The notes under the pieces: model-generated
What the model was told of the DNA's origin: nothing
Database searches by the model: none
Seen by the model: only the letters and a program-made list of their open reading frames with translations
In this document: positions 8,129 through 17,267 of the stretch, piece after piece
How positions within the stretch are numbered: position 1 is the first letter of the stretch
Layout of the letters: the number at the start of each line of letters is the position of its first letter
Program-made: the position numbers and the translations under genes
NCBI GenBank assembly: GCA_002239065.1
Contig: MPNO01000032.1
Coordinates: forward strand, 1 to 50,378
From: Defluviicoccus sp. bin129
GTDB lineage: Bacteria > Pseudomonadota > Alphaproteobacteria > MPNO01
Length of the DNA stretch: 50,378 nucleotides
Direction: 5' to 3'

Positions 8129-8205
8129 TGGGGTGGCTGAGGGGATTCGAACCCCCGACCTCCTGGACCACAACCAGGCGCTCTAACCGGCTGAGCTACA
8201 GCCAC
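8129..8205 (-). tRNA. tRNA-His (anticodon GTG)
   Basis: The minus strand folds into a cloverleaf with acceptor GTGGCTG/CAGCCAC, C73 and encoded CCA (8129-8131). The anticodon loop TTGTGGT on stem CTGG/CCAG reads GTG, and the T-loop is GTTCGAATC. The base just upstream of position 1 (8206) supplies the extra G-1 that pairs with C73, a hallmark of tRNA-His. Confidence 0.96.
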
Positions 8206-8241
8206 CGCCGAGGGGTCTCTAGCCCCCGCCTCGCGCGCCCG

Positions 8242-9408
8242 TCAAGCCCCGCCGCCGAAATGGCGGCCGAGCCGCGCGATCGCCTCCTCCAGCGCGGCCT
8301 CCTCCTTGCAGAAGGCGAAGCGGGCGAAATGCCGAATCTCGCCGCTCTGGTAGAACGCGCTCACCGGCACCGCCGTGACCCCGGCCTCGGTGGTGATGTG
8401 GCGGCAGAAATCGACATCGTCGCCGTTGAAGCCGAGCGGGCGGAAATCGGTGGTCAGGAAATAGGTCCCCGCGCAGGGCACGATGCCGAAGCCGATATCG
8501 GCGAGCCCGGCGGCCAGCAGATCCCGCCTCGCCTGCATGTCGGCGTTGAGCCCGGCAAAATAGCTATCGTCCTTGTTGAGCCCGTAGGCGACCGCGCTCT
8601 GCAGGTTGGGCGGGGTGGTGAAGGTGAGGAACTGGTGCGCCTTGGCGATCGGGGTCAGCAGGTCGGGCGCCGCGGTGACCATGCCGATTTTCCAGCCGGT
8701 GAGCGAAAATATCTTGCCCGCCGAGGCGATCCGCACCGCGCGTTCGCGCATGCCGGGCAGCGTGATCATCGGGATATGCGGCCGGCCGTCGAAGGCGAGG
8801 TGCTCGTAGACCTCGTCGCAGACGGCATAGGCGTCGTGCCGGATACAGAGCCCGGCGATCAGCTCGAGCTCGTCGCGGCCGAACACCTTGGCGCAGGGGT
8901 TCATCGGCGTGTTGTACAGGATCAGCTTGGTCTTCTCCGAGAACGCGGCGCGCAGCTCGTCGACCGGCAGGGTCCAGTCGGGCGGTTCGAGCCGCACCAT
9001 CCTCGGCACCGCGCCGGCGCGTCGGACGATCGGCAGGTAGGAATCGTAGAGCGGTTCGACCAGCACCGCCTCGTCGCCCGGCTCGATCAGCCCGAACAGC
9101 GCCGCGCCCAGCGCCTCCGTCCCGCCCGAGGTGATCAGCACTTCGCGCGGCCAGTCGACCTCCAGATCGTAGAACCGCCGCGCATGCGCAGCGACCGCTT
9201 CGCGCAGCGGCGGAATGCCCATCATGGAGGGGTACTGGTTGACGCCGTTCTCGAGATAGTCGGCCGCCGCGGCGACCACGTCCGCCGGCCCGTTGCCGTC
9301 CGGGAAACCCTGGCCGAGATTGACCGAATCGTGTTCCTGGGCGAGGCGCGACATGACCTCGAAGATCGTCGTCCCGTAGCCCGAAAGGACGCTGTTGGCC
9401 GGCTTCAC
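8242..9408 (-). CDS. PLP-dependent class I/II aminotransferase
   Basis: A 388-residue fold-type I aminotransferase. Visible marks are NLGQGFPDG near 30-38, the phosphate-loop-like SGGTEALG near 94-101, NTPMNPCAKVF near 166-176, CDEVYEHL near 197-204 and the PLP lysine in SAGKIFSLTGWKIG near 232. The pattern matches the methionine/kynurenine/glutamine transaminase group (YbdL-like), often annotated generically. The GTG at 9408 is preferred because GGGAGGT lies about 5 nt before it on the minus strand; the frame remains open further upstream to 9945, overlapping the EF-hand gene on the other strand, which is unlikely. It is monocistronic and divergent from the EF-hand gene. Confidence 0.88.
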   Translation of the reverse strand: MKPANSVLSGYGTTIFEVMSRLAQEHDSVNLGQGFPDGNGPADVVAAAADYLENGVNQYPSMMGIPPLREAVAAHARRFYDLEVDWPREVLITSGGTEALGAALFGLIEPGDEAVLVEPLYDSYLPIVRRAGAVPRMVRLEPPDWTLPVDELRAAFSEKTKLILYNTPMNPCAKVFGRDELELIAGLCIRHDAYAVCDEVYEHLAFDGRPHIPMITLPGMRERAVRIASAGKIFSLTGWKIGMVTAAPDLLTPIAKAHQFLTFTTPPNLQSAVAYGLNKDDSYFAGLNADMQARRDLLAAGLADIGFGIVPCAGTYFLTTDFRPLGFNGDDVDFCRHITTEAGVTAVPVSAFYQSGEIRHFARFAFCKEEAALEEAIARLGRHFGGGA

Positions 9409-9535
9409 CGAAACCTCCCGCCTAGGGTGCGCGGCGTCGTCTAGCATGAACGCGTTGGATGGGCAAAATCGCCGCAACGGGTTTTCGTCGCCTGCGCCGT
9501 GACTACGGGTATCAGACGCTTTGGAGAAACCTGAC

Positions 9536-10042
9536 ATGACCGATCTGAAAAAGACCCTGGGCTCCGCCGCGCTGGCCGCCCTGCTCGTCTTCGGCGCGAG
9601 CGCCGCCATGGCCCAGTCGTCCGGCGGCGATGCCGGGCAGGAGGCGAGCCGCGCCGGCGAGGACGAGCAACGGCCGATGGGCCGGCGCGCCGCCCGCTTC
9701 CTCCGCATTCTCGATACCGACGGCGACGGCTCCGTGTCGCTCGCCGAGATCGGCGCCGAGCAGCAGCGCCTGGTCGCCGCCTCCGATCTCGACGGCGACG
9801 GCGCGCTGTCGGTCGACGAGTTCCGCCGCCGCGGCCGGCTGATACGCAGCCTCGGCGCCACCAGCCTGTTCGACATGCTGGACACCGACGGCGATCGAAA
9901 GGTCACCGCGGCCGAGATCGCCGCGCCCTCGGCGCGCTGGTTCAAGCGCTACGACGCCGACGGGGACGGCGCGATCGCCGCCGGGGAATTGCCGCAGCGG
10001 CGCTGGCATCGCGGCTGGCGGCACGGCCCAAGGCGGAAATAG
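9536..10042 (+). CDS. Secreted EF-hand calcium-binding protein
   Basis: A 168-residue exported protein. A signal peptide ends near AAMA-QSS (residues about 1-27). Four EF-hand loops follow: DTDGDGSVSLAE, DLDGDGALSVDE, DTDGDRKVTAAE and DADGDGAIAAGE; the third has Arg at loop position 6, where Gly is usual. The C-terminus is basic (RRWHRGWRHGPRRK). I chose the ATG at 9536, which has GGAG 9 nt upstream; the TTG at 9521 precedes that site. It heads a tight plus-strand cluster with an ECF sigma factor only 9 nt downstream, so Ca2+ or envelope stress may be linked to sigma activity (inference). Confidence 0.88.
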   Translation: MTDLKKTLGSAALAALLVFGASAAMAQSSGGDAGQEASRAGEDEQRPMGRRAARFLRILDTDGDGSVSLAEIGAEQQRLVAASDLDGDGALSVDEFRRRGRLIRSLGATSLFDMLDTDGDRKVTAAEIAAPSARWFKRYDADGDGAIAAGELPQRRWHRGWRHGPRRK

Positions 10043-10051
10043 CGCCGCCGC

Positions 10052-10639
10052 ATGCCGCCCGCGCCGCCGCTTCCGCCCGCGGCCGATTCGGACGACGCCC
10101 TCGTCCTTCGGCTCGCGGGCGGAAGCGGCGACGCCATGGCGGCGCTGTCGGAGCGCCATCTGGCTTCGGTCTTCGGCTGCGCCTGGCGCATCCTCGGCGA
10201 TCGCGCCGAGGCCGAGGACGTCGCCCAGGAGACCTTCGTCAGACTGCTCCGCAAGGCGCCCGCCTGGCAGCCCGACGGACCCGCCCTGCGGTCCTGGCTG
10301 TTGCGGGTCGCCACCAATCTCTGCATCGATCGCCGCCGGGTTCGGGCGCGGCTCGTCCCGATGCCGGACGAGGTCGAAGATCTCGCGGCGCCCGACCGCG
10401 CCGGCGTCGAGGACGACCTCGCGATCCGCCGCGCGGTGCATCGCGCGCTGCGCGGCCTGCCCGAGCGCCAACGGGCCGCCCTGGTGCTGGTCCACTTCCA
10501 CGGGCTCAGCGGCCGCGAGGCGGCCGGAGCGCTCGGAACCAGCGAAGAAGCGCTCGAATCATTGCTGGCGCGGGCCCGGAGACGGCTCCGGCAAGTGCTC
10601 GCGCCCGATGTCAAAAACCTACTGGAACCTGTTTCATGA
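10052..10639 (+). CDS. ECF-type RNA polymerase sigma factor
   Basis: A 195-residue extracytoplasmic-function sigma factor. Region 2 is seen in FGCAWRILGDRAEAEDVAQETFVRLL and the following RSWLLRVATNLCIDRRR; region 4 is RALRGLPERQRAALVLVHFHGLSGREAAGALGTS with its helix-turn-helix. The N-terminal dozen residues are Pro/Ala rich. Its stop overlaps the ATG of the next gene (ATGA, 10636-10639), which encodes a membrane protein with the layout of an anti-sigma factor. The cluster with an EF-hand protein and a periplasmic metal-sensor-like protein suggests control of envelope or metal stress genes (inference). Confidence 0.9.
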   Translation: MPPAPPLPPAADSDDALVLRLAGGSGDAMAALSERHLASVFGCAWRILGDRAEAEDVAQETFVRLLRKAPAWQPDGPALRSWLLRVATNLCIDRRRVRARLVPMPDEVEDLAAPDRAGVEDDLAIRRAVHRALRGLPERQRAALVLVHFHGLSGREAAGALGTSEEALESLLARARRRLRQVLAPDVKNLLEPVS

Positions 10640-11194
10640 CAATGGAAAACGGGATTTCTGACTGCTCGGAGCCGGACGCCGGCATGGCCTTGCGCCGGTT
10701 CGCCGAGCTCGCCGACGCCTATGGCGCGGATTTCGACCGCTGGCCCGATGCCGAGCGTTTCGCCGCCCTGGCGCTCGCCGGGCGTTCGGAGGAAGCCCGC
10801 GCCCTGCTCGCCGACGCCCATGAGCTGGACGCGGCGCTGGCGCGGCTCGATCCGCCGCCCCCCCCCCCCCCGGCGCCGGGCGCGCGGGTCGCCGCGCTCC
10901 CGGCCGGCGCGGCGGGCGCCCTCCCACCCCCCCCCCCCCCCCCCGGCGGCGCGGGGCGCGCGGATCGCGGCGCTCCAGGACGGCGATGCGCCCGCCGCGC
11001 CCCGTTTCGCCTCGCTCTTGGCGGCGATCGGCCGCGGGGCGGTTTTCGCCATCGCCGCCGCCGCCGGGCTCTATCTCGGCCTGTCCCTCGCGCCGCCCGG
11101 GACCGGCGACTCCGGTCTGGAGCTGGTCGAGGCGTCGCTGATCGCCGGCGAGGCGCCGTCCATCGCGGTGGTCGACTTGCTGGAGCTCGACTGA
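10636..11194 (+). pseudogene. Probable membrane anti-sigma factor, frame broken at poly-C tracts
   Basis: The reading frame starts at the ATG overlapping the sigma stop and encodes a plausible cytoplasmic N-terminus (MALRRFAELADAYGADFDRW). It then meets C14 (10858-10871) and C18 (10927-10944). Beyond the second tract sensible coding moves to the +1 frame: an ARGARIAAL segment, one membrane helix (AIGRGAVFAIAAAAGLYLGL) and a short periplasmic tail ending at 11194. Removing one C restores a protein of about 186 residues. A tandem copy across the two tracts (GARVAAL in frame 0, GARIAAL in frame +1) has a 76-nt offset, one more than 25 codons, which supports a single-base indel. Either a sequencing error, slippage or true phase variation could explain it. 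Confidence 0.72.
10858..10985 (+). repeat. Imperfect tandem duplication with C14 and C18 homopolymers
   Basis: Two poly-C runs, 14 C at 10858-10871 and 18 C at 10927-10944, each precede a related GC-rich segment containing gggcgcgcgg (10878 and 10954). The two segments share tcgc-gcgctcc-gg-cggcg and are offset by 76 nt, consistent with a tandem duplication of about 25 codons plus one extra base. Long mononucleotide runs are hot spots for replication and transcription slippage and for sequencing errors. Confidence 0.75.
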
Positions 11195-11195
11195 C

Positions 11196-11693
11196 ATGAC
11201 CGATATCCGATCCATGCTCCCGTCGCGCCGGCACGCGCTGGCGCTGTCAATCGCCCTCAACCTGTTCCTCGCCGGCGCGATCGCCGGGCTGTGGCTCGGT
11301 GCCGACGGGGATTCGCGGCCGGCCCAGGAAGCCGAGTACAGCTTCGCCGAGTTCGTCCGCGACCTGCCCGACGAAACCCGCCTGCGCATCGCAACGGCGC
11401 TGGATACCCGCCGCGACGACGTCGCGCGCCGGATCGAGGCGCTCGCCCGCGCCCGCGCCGGCGTCGTCACCGCGCTGGGCGCGGAGCCGCACGATCCCGA
11501 CCGCCTGCGGCGCGCGCTGGCGGGGCTGCGCGAATCCACGCGCGACGTGCAGGCCGCGATGCATGCGGTCGTCGGCGAGGTCACCGACCGGCTGGACCCG
11601 GCCGACCGGGCGCGGCTCGCCCGCAGCATGTTCGCGACCGTGCGCGACGCGCAGAACGGAGAGACCCTGCTCTACGAGGTGCCGCTGCTGTGA
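11196..11693 (+). CDS. Periplasmic heavy-metal sensor-like (Spy/ZraP-type) protein
   Basis: A 165-residue protein with an N-terminal membrane anchor (HALALSIALNLFLAGAIAGLWL, about residues 13-34) and a helical periplasmic domain rich in Arg and Glu. The repeated LDTRRDDVARRIEALARARAGV and RDVQAAMHAVVGEVTDRLDPADRARLA segments match proteins annotated as periplasmic heavy-metal sensor or resistance family. Its ATG lies one nucleotide after the stop of the broken membrane-protein gene, so it belongs to the EF-hand/ECF sigma operon. A likely role is periplasmic sensing or chaperoning under envelope or metal stress (inference). Confidence 0.8.
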   Translation: MTDIRSMLPSRRHALALSIALNLFLAGAIAGLWLGADGDSRPAQEAEYSFAEFVRDLPDETRLRIATALDTRRDDVARRIEALARARAGVVTALGAEPHDPDRLRRALAGLRESTRDVQAAMHAVVGEVTDRLDPADRARLARSMFATVRDAQNGETLLYEVPLL

Positions 11694-11752
11694 GGCGCGG
11701 CGGCCTCCCGGAGCGTTGAGAAAAACGCACCGCAGTGCGCTAAATTCGGAAC

Positions 11753-11798
11753 TTGTTTCACCACTCTTCGACCACTATACGCTGAACGCGTTCAGCGT
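11753..11798 (+). promoter_or_regulatory. Candidate glnB promoter with overlapping 20-bp palindrome
   Basis: A -35-like TTGTTT (11753-11758) and a -10-like TATACG (11776-11781) are separated by 17 bp. A perfect palindrome, acgctgaacgcgttcagcgt (11779-11798), overlaps the -10 and the expected transcription start, about 85 nt before glnB. Its position suits an operator for a dimeric repressor. No sigma-54 GG-N10-GC element is obvious. The promoter is a pattern call; the palindrome is exact. Confidence 0.5.
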
Positions 11799-11801
11799 TG
11801 A

Positions 11802-12221
<420 letters not shown>

Positions 12222-12271
12222 ACGCGACGGACGCCGTCCCAAAGACCGCAATCCTCCGAAGGAACCGAACC

Positions 12272-13681
12272 ATGCCAGACGCCCCCGACATCCTCGACCT
12301 CATCGGCGAGCACGACGTGAAATACGTCGACTTCCGCTTCACCGACCCGCGCGGCAAGTGGCAGCACACCGCGCAGGCGGTAAAGACCTTCGACGAGGAC
12401 ATGCTGGCGTCCGGCATCATGTTCGACGGCTCGTCCATCGCGGGCTGGAAGGACATCTCCGAATCCGACATGTGCCTCATGCCGGACCCGGGCAGCGCCG
12501 TGCTCGACCCGTTCTCGGCGCAGACCTCGCTGATCGTGTTCTGCGACGTGCTCGAGCCCACCACCGGCCAGCCCTATACCCGCGACCCGCGCTCGACCGC
12601 CAAGCGCGCCGAGGCCTATCTCCGGCAGTCCGGTATCGGCGACCGGGCGATGTTCGGCCCCGAGCTCGAATTCTTCGTGTTCGACGACGTGCGCTTCGAC
12701 GTGTCGATGAACAGCACCTTCTACGCGATCGACGAGGAAGAAGGCCCCTACAACACCGCGCGCCGCTTCGAGGGCGGCAATATCGGCCACCGGCCGGCCA
12801 TCAAGGGTGGCTATTTCCCGGTCCCGCCGGTCGATTCGATGAGCGACCTGCGCGCCGAGATGCTCAGCGTGATGGGCGAGATGGGCGTCGACATCGAAAA
12901 GCATCACCACGAGGTGGCGCCGAGCCAGAACGAGCTCGGCATCCGCGGCGACGATCTGCTGACCATCGCCGACCAGGTGCAGATCTACAAATACGTCGTC
13001 CAGTGCGTCGCCCATTCCTACGGCAAGACGGCGACCTTCATGCCCAAGCCGATCGTCGACGACAACGGGTCGGGCATGCATGTCCACCAGTCGATCTGGA
13101 AGGACGACAGGCCGGTCTTCGCCGGCTCGAGCTATGCCGATCTGTCGGAGAACGCGCTCTACTATATCGGCGGCATCATCCAGCACGCCAAGGCGATCAA
13201 CGCCTTCTCCAACCCCACCACCAACAGCTACAAGCGCCTGGTGCCGGGGTTCGAGGCGCCGGTCCTGCTCGCCTATTCGGCGCGCAACCGCTCGGCCGCC
13301 TGCCGCATCCCCTTCGCCTCCAGCCCGAAGGGCAAGCGCGTCGAGGTCCGCTTCCCGGACCCGTCGGCCAACCCCTATCTCGCCTTCGCGGCGATGCTGA
13401 TGGCCGGCATCGACGGAATCGAGAACAAGATCCATCCGGGCGACCCGATGGACAAGAACCTGTACGACCTGCCGGCCGAGGAGCTCGAGGGCATCCCGAC
13501 GGTGTGCCACTCGCTGCGCGCGGCGGTCGATGCGCTGGACGCCGACCGCGCCTTCCTCAAGAAGGGCGACGTGTTCACCGACGACCTGATCGACGGCTAT
13601 CTCGACCTCAGGCGGGAAGAGATCCAGGTCTTCGAGTACACGCCGCACCCGATCGAGTTCGCGCTCTACTACAGCGTCTGA
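12272..13681 (+). CDS. glnA: Glutamine synthetase type I
   Basis: A 469-residue GSI enzyme that makes glutamine from glutamate, ammonia and ATP. Signatures include [17 protein letters not shown] (about 51-67), metal ligands in [10 protein letters not shown] (about 129-138), [30 protein letters not shown], the ATP motif of the [12 protein letters not shown] region and [19 protein letters not shown]. Tyr398 in KNLYDLP is the adenylylation site, so this is the PII/GlnE-regulated beta subtype. SD gaagga precedes the ATG. It is cotranscribed with glnB and ends at a strong intrinsic terminator. Confidence 0.98.
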   Translation: MPDAPDILDLIGEHDVKYVDFRFTDPRGKWQHTAQAVKTFDEDMLASGIMFDGSSIAGWKDISESDMCLMPDPGSAVLDPFSAQTSLIVFCDVLEPTTGQPYTRDPRSTAKRAEAYLRQSGIGDRAMFGPELEFFVFDDVRFDVSMNSTFYAIDEEEGPYNTARRFEGGNIGHRPAIKGGYFPVPPVDSMSDLRAEMLSVMGEMGVDIEKHHHEVAPSQNELGIRGDDLLTIADQVQIYKYVVQCVAHSYGKTATFMPKPIVDDNGSGMHVHQSIWKDDRPVFAGSSYADLSENALYYIGGIIQHAKAINAFSNPTTNSYKRLVPGFEAPVLLAYSARNRSAACRIPFASSPKGKRVEVRFPDPSANPYLAFAAMLMAGIDGIENKIHPGDPMDKNLYDLPAEELEGIPTVCHSLRAAVDALDADRAFLKKGDVFTDDLIDGYLDLRREEIQVFEYTPHPIEFALYYSV

Positions 13682-13703
13682 GGATCGAGGCGATGGGAGA
13701 CGG

Positions 13704-13731
13704 GGCCGGTCTTCGGACCGGCCTCTTTTTT
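13704..13731 (+). terminator. Rho-independent terminator after glnA
   Basis: An 8-bp stem ggccggtc/gaccggcc closed by a stable ttcg tetraloop is followed by tctttttt. It starts 23 nt past the glnA stop and fits the end of the glnB-glnA operon. Confidence 0.93.
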
Positions 13732-13835
13732 GCCGCCATCGTCCCGCCGACACAGGGTCTTGTGATTCCGGCGCGCCCGGATACCATATCCGGCGATACG
13801 GAACCCGACTTCCCAGCCCCCCGGCCCGTGCCCTG

Positions 13836-15812
13836 ATGCCGTCGACTGCCGCCAGATCGCCGCCCCGCGCCGAGCGCTACTCGGCCCGCGACATCGAGGT
13901 CCTCGAAGGGCTGGAGCCGGTGCGCCGCCGCCCCGGCATGTATATCGGCGGCACCGACGAGGCGGCGCTGCACCATCTCGCGGCCGAGGTGCTCGACAAC
14001 GCGATGGACGAGGTGGTGGCCGGCCATGCGAGCTGGATCGAGATCGCGCTCGAAGCCGACGGCTCCGTCCTGGTGCGCGACAACGGGCGCGGCATCCCGG
14101 TCGAGCCGCATCCCAAGTTCGCCGACCGGTCGGCCCTGGAGGTCGTGATGACGACGCTTCATGCCGGCGGCAAGTTCGGCGGCGAGGTCTACAAGACCGC
14201 CGGCGGGCTGCACGGCGTCGGGATTTCGGTGGTCAACGCGCTGAGCGACCGGATGACGGTGGAGGTGGCGCGCGACCGGTCGCTCTGGCAGCAGAGCTAC
14301 TCGCGCGGCCGGGCGAAGGGTCCGCTGGAGAACAAGGGCAGCGCCCGCAACCGGCGCGGCACCGCGGTGCGGTTCCATCCCGACCCGAAAATCTTCGGCG
14401 AGGGGGCGGCGCTCCGCGCCGACCGGCTCTACACGCTCGCCCGCTCGAAGGCGTATCTCTCGAAGGGGGTCGAGATCCGCTGGCGCTGCGCCGCGGAACG
14501 CCTGGGCGGGCATCCCGGGATCCCGGCGGAGGCGACGCTGTGCTTTCCGGGCGGGCTGGCCGACGACCTGGCGGACTCGCTGGCCGGGGCCCCGCTGATC
14601 GGCAACCGTCCGTTCGCCGGCGAGGCCGGGCTCAACGGCGGCGGCCGCGCGGAATGGGCGATCGCCTGGCCCGCGGACGCGGCGCGCTTCTTCCGCTCCT
14701 ACTGCAACACCGTGCCGACGCCGCAGGGCGGCACCCACGAGGCCGGGCTGCGCGCCGCGCTGGTGCGCGGGCTCAAGGCCTATGGCGAGCTCACCGGCAA
14801 CCGCCGCGCCGGGCAGATCGCCGGCGACGACATCCTCGGCGGCGCCTGCGGGCTGCTCTCGCTCTTCATCCCCGATCCCGTCTTCCAGGGCCAGACCAAG
14901 GACCGGCTGTCGACCGCCTCGGCCACGCGCCAGGTGGATGCGGCGGTCAAGGACCATTTCGACCATTTCCTGACCGGCGATCCGGTGAGCGCCACCGCGC
15001 TGCTCGAGCATGTCGTGGAACGCGCGGAGGACCGGCTGCGGCGCAAGCAGGACCGCGAATTCGCGCGCAAGACCCCGACGCGGCGGGTCCGGCTCCCCGG
15101 CAAGCTCACCGATTGCAGCCGCGCCTCGGCCGACGGCACCGAGATCTTCCTCGTCGAGGGCGATTCGGCGGGCGGCTCCGCCAAGCAGGCGCGCGACCGG
15201 GAGACCCAGGCGATCCTTCCCCTGCGCGGCAAGATCCTCAACGTCGCCAGCGCGTCGCCCGAGAAGCTGCGCCAGAACCAGGACCTCGCCGACCTCGTCC
15301 AGGCGCTGGGCTGCGGCCGGGGAGAGGAGTACGACGACGCCAGGCTGCGCTACCAGCGCGTCATCATCATGACCGACGCCGATGTCGACGGGGCGCATAT
15401 CGCCGCGCTGCTGATGACGTTCTTCTTCCGCGAGATGCGCCAGCTCATCGAGAACGACCACCTCCACCTCGCGGTTCCGCCGCTCTACCGCGTGAGCCAG
15501 GGCGGGCAGACGCTTTACGCACGGGACGACGCCCACCGCGACCGGCTGATCGCCGAGCACTTCCAGGGCCGCGGCAAGATCGAGGTGAGCCGTTTCAAGG
15601 GGCTCGGCGAGATGCCGCCCGGCCAGCTTCGCGAGACCACCATGGACCCGGCGCGGCGCGTGCTCTACCGGGTCGGCATCGCCAACAGGGAGGCCGGCGC
15701 CGGCATCGAGGCGACCGCCGCGCTGGTCGAGCAGCTCATGGGCCGCAAGCCGGAAACCCGCCTCGCCTTCATCCGCGACCGCGCCGACGCGGCGGGCGAG
15801 CTCGATGTCTGA
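13836..15812 (+). CDS. parE: DNA topoisomerase IV subunit B
   Basis: A 658-residue type IIA topoisomerase ATPase subunit. The GHKL ATPase domain shows EVLDNAMDEV (Glu51, Asn55), DNGRGIPVE and GGLHGVGISVVNALS. The Toprim domain shows EIFLVEGDSAGGSAKQARDR and IIIMTDADVDGAHIAALL, and the C-terminus has RFKGLGEMPPGQLRETTMDP. Length near 660 and the PLRGKILNVASAS region fit ParE better than the longer GyrB (about 800). It works with ParA-subunit ParC, which is not in this window, to decatenate chromosomes. It is preceded by the glnA terminator and so has its own promoter. Confidence 0.93.
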   Translation: MPSTAARSPPRAERYSARDIEVLEGLEPVRRRPGMYIGGTDEAALHHLAAEVLDNAMDEVVAGHASWIEIALEADGSVLVRDNGRGIPVEPHPKFADRSALEVVMTTLHAGGKFGGEVYKTAGGLHGVGISVVNALSDRMTVEVARDRSLWQQSYSRGRAKGPLENKGSARNRRGTAVRFHPDPKIFGEGAALRADRLYTLARSKAYLSKGVEIRWRCAAERLGGHPGIPAEATLCFPGGLADDLADSLAGAPLIGNRPFAGEAGLNGGGRAEWAIAWPADAARFFRSYCNTVPTPQGGTHEAGLRAALVRGLKAYGELTGNRRAGQIAGDDILGGACGLLSLFIPDPVFQGQTKDRLSTASATRQVDAAVKDHFDHFLTGDPVSATALLEHVVERAEDRLRRKQDREFARKTPTRRVRLPGKLTDCSRASADGTEIFLVEGDSAGGSAKQARDRETQAILPLRGKILNVASASPEKLRQNQDLADLVQALGCGRGEEYDDARLRYQRVIIMTDADVDGAHIAALLMTFFFREMRQLIENDHLHLAVPPLYRVSQGGQTLYARDDAHRDRLIAEHFQGRGKIEVSRFKGLGEMPPGQLRETTMDPARRVLYRVGIANREAGAGIEATAALVEQLMGRKPETRLAFIRDRADAAGELDV

Positions 15813-15833
15813 GGCTATTCGCAGGACGGGGAT

Positions 15834-15839
15834 TTGACA
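15834..15839 (+). promoter_or_regulatory. Possible -35 element upstream of the helicase gene
   Basis: A consensus TTGACA stands in the 102-nt gap between parE and the DEAD-box gene, which is distinctly less GC-rich than the flanks. No good -10 follows at 16-18 bp (CACATG at 17 bp), so the call is tentative. The 70-nt leader downstream could be structured, as is common for RNA helicase mRNAs. Confidence 0.3.
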
Positions 15840-15914
15840 AAATGCGACTGGGCAACCACATGGGGTGCAGCAGAATACGATCTGCGAACCTCCTTCATAC
15901 CGTCTTGAGTATCA

Positions 15915-17267
15915 ATGGGTTTTGATGAGCTGGGGCTTGGCCCCGACGTCCTTCGGGCGATTTCGGATGTCGGCTACGAGACGCCGACGCCGATTCAAGA
16001 ACAATCGATCCCGGCCGCGCTGACCGGCCGCGACATCCTGGGCTGCGCCCAGACGGGGACCGGCAAGACCGCGTCCTTCGTGCTGCCGATGATCGAGATC
16101 CTGTCTTCCGGCCGGGCCCGGGCGCGCATGCCGCGTTCGCTGATCCTGACGCCGACGCGCGAACTCGCGATGCAGATCTCGAACAACTTCGACGAATACG
16201 GCAAGTTCCACAAGCTCACCCAGGCGCTGCTGATCGGCGGCGTCTCGATGGACGAGCAGTCGAAGAAGCTGGGCCGCGGCGTCGACGTGCTGATCGCCAC
16301 GCCGGGCCGGCTGATCGACCACTTCGAGAGCGGCCGCATCCTGATGAGCGACATCAAGGTCCTGGTGATCGACGAGGCCGACCGGATGCTCGACATGGGG
16401 TTCATCCCCGACGTGGAGAAGATCGTCGGGCAGCTGCCGAAGATCCGCCAGACCCTGTTCTTCTCGGCGACCATGCCGGCGGAGATCCGCCGCCTCGCCG
16501 ACGCCTTCCTGATGAATCCCAGGGAGATCCACGTCGCGCCCCCGGCGAGCCCGGCGGAGACGGTGATCCAGCGCCTCGCCGTGGTCGGGACGGGCGACAA
16601 GCGCAAGGCGCTGCGCCGCATCATCGAGAGCGAGGACGTGCAGAACGCGCTCGTCTTCTGCAACCGCAAGCGCGATGTCGACATCCTCTACCGCTCGCTC
16701 AGGAAGCACGACCTGGCGGTGGCCGCGCTGCACGGCGACATGGCGCAGCCGGTCCGTCTCCAGACCCTGGAGGCGTTCCGCAACAACGAGGTGCGAATCC
16801 TGGTCGCCAGCGACGTCGCCGCGCGCGGGCTCGATATCGTCGATTTGTCCCACGTCTTCAATTTCGACGTCCCCTACAACCCCGAGGACTACATCCACCG
16901 CATCGGGCGCACCGGCCGGGCCGGCAAGGAAGGCCGCGCCTTCACCATCGCGACCCCGGAGGACGCCGAAGCGGTTTCCGCCATCGCCAGGTTGCTCGGC
17001 AAGGAGATACCCGGGTTCGAAGTCGCCGGGCTCGAACGCGGCAAGCTCGGGGAGCCGGCCGAGAAACGGACCCGCAAGCCGCGCGCCTCGAAGGTCAAGG
17101 CGAAGCCGGAAAAGAAGAAGGCAAGCGCCGCCGAACCGAAACCCGCCCCTGCCAGGCGCGAGCGGCGGAGGCCGGGCAAGAAGGAGCCCGCCGAGTCGGT
17201 GGTCGGCATGGGCAGCCACGTGCCCGCCTTCCTGCTGCGGCCGGGCGGGACCGGAGAGGCCGGCTGA
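15915..17267 (+). CDS. DEAD-box ATP-dependent RNA helicase (RhlE-like)
   Basis: A 450-residue RNA helicase. Motifs in order: Q motif (ETPTPIQEQSIPA), Walker A AQTGTGKTA near 45-53, PTRELA, TPGRLID, DEAD box VIDEADRMLDMGF, SAT in FFSATMPAE, ARGLDI and HRIGRTGRAGKEG. The basic, Lys/Arg/Ala-rich tail (about 375-435) is typical of RhlE-type enzymes that act on rRNA and mRNA. The start at 15915 (MGFDELGL) matches the family N-terminus. The stop overlaps the next ATG, so the Lrp-like protein is co-translated. Role in ribosome assembly or RNA decay at low temperature is inference. Confidence 0.92.
   Translation: MGFDELGLGPDVLRAISDVGYETPTPIQEQSIPAALTGRDILGCAQTGTGKTASFVLPMIEILSSGRARARMPRSLILTPTRELAMQISNNFDEYGKFHKLTQALLIGGVSMDEQSKKLGRGVDVLIATPGRLIDHFESGRILMSDIKVLVIDEADRMLDMGFIPDVEKIVGQLPKIRQTLFFSATMPAEIRRLADAFLMNPREIHVAPPASPAETVIQRLAVVGTGDKRKALRRIIESEDVQNALVFCNRKRDVDILYRSLRKHDLAVAALHGDMAQPVRLQTLEAFRNNEVRILVASDVAARGLDIVDLSHVFNFDVPYNPEDYIHRIGRTGRAGKEGRAFTIATPEDAEAVSAIARLLGKEIPGFEVAGLERGKLGEPAEKRTRKPRASKVKAKPEKKKASAAEPKPAPARRERRRPGKKEPAESVVGMGSHVPAFLLRPGGTGEAG

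Noticed and set aside
7853..8173. N-terminal extension of the nitrile hydratase-like protein
   Set aside because: The extension translates through the tRNA-His gene and has no homology-like pattern.
10949..11629. Long minus-strand frames opposite the ECF sigma cluster
   Set aside because: They are antisense to the sigma, membrane-protein and sensor genes and consist of Arg/Pro/Gly-rich sequence.
13608..15560. 650-codon open frame on the minus strand
   Set aside because: It lies antisense to parE, whose motifs are unmistakable; high GC content leaves long shadow frames.
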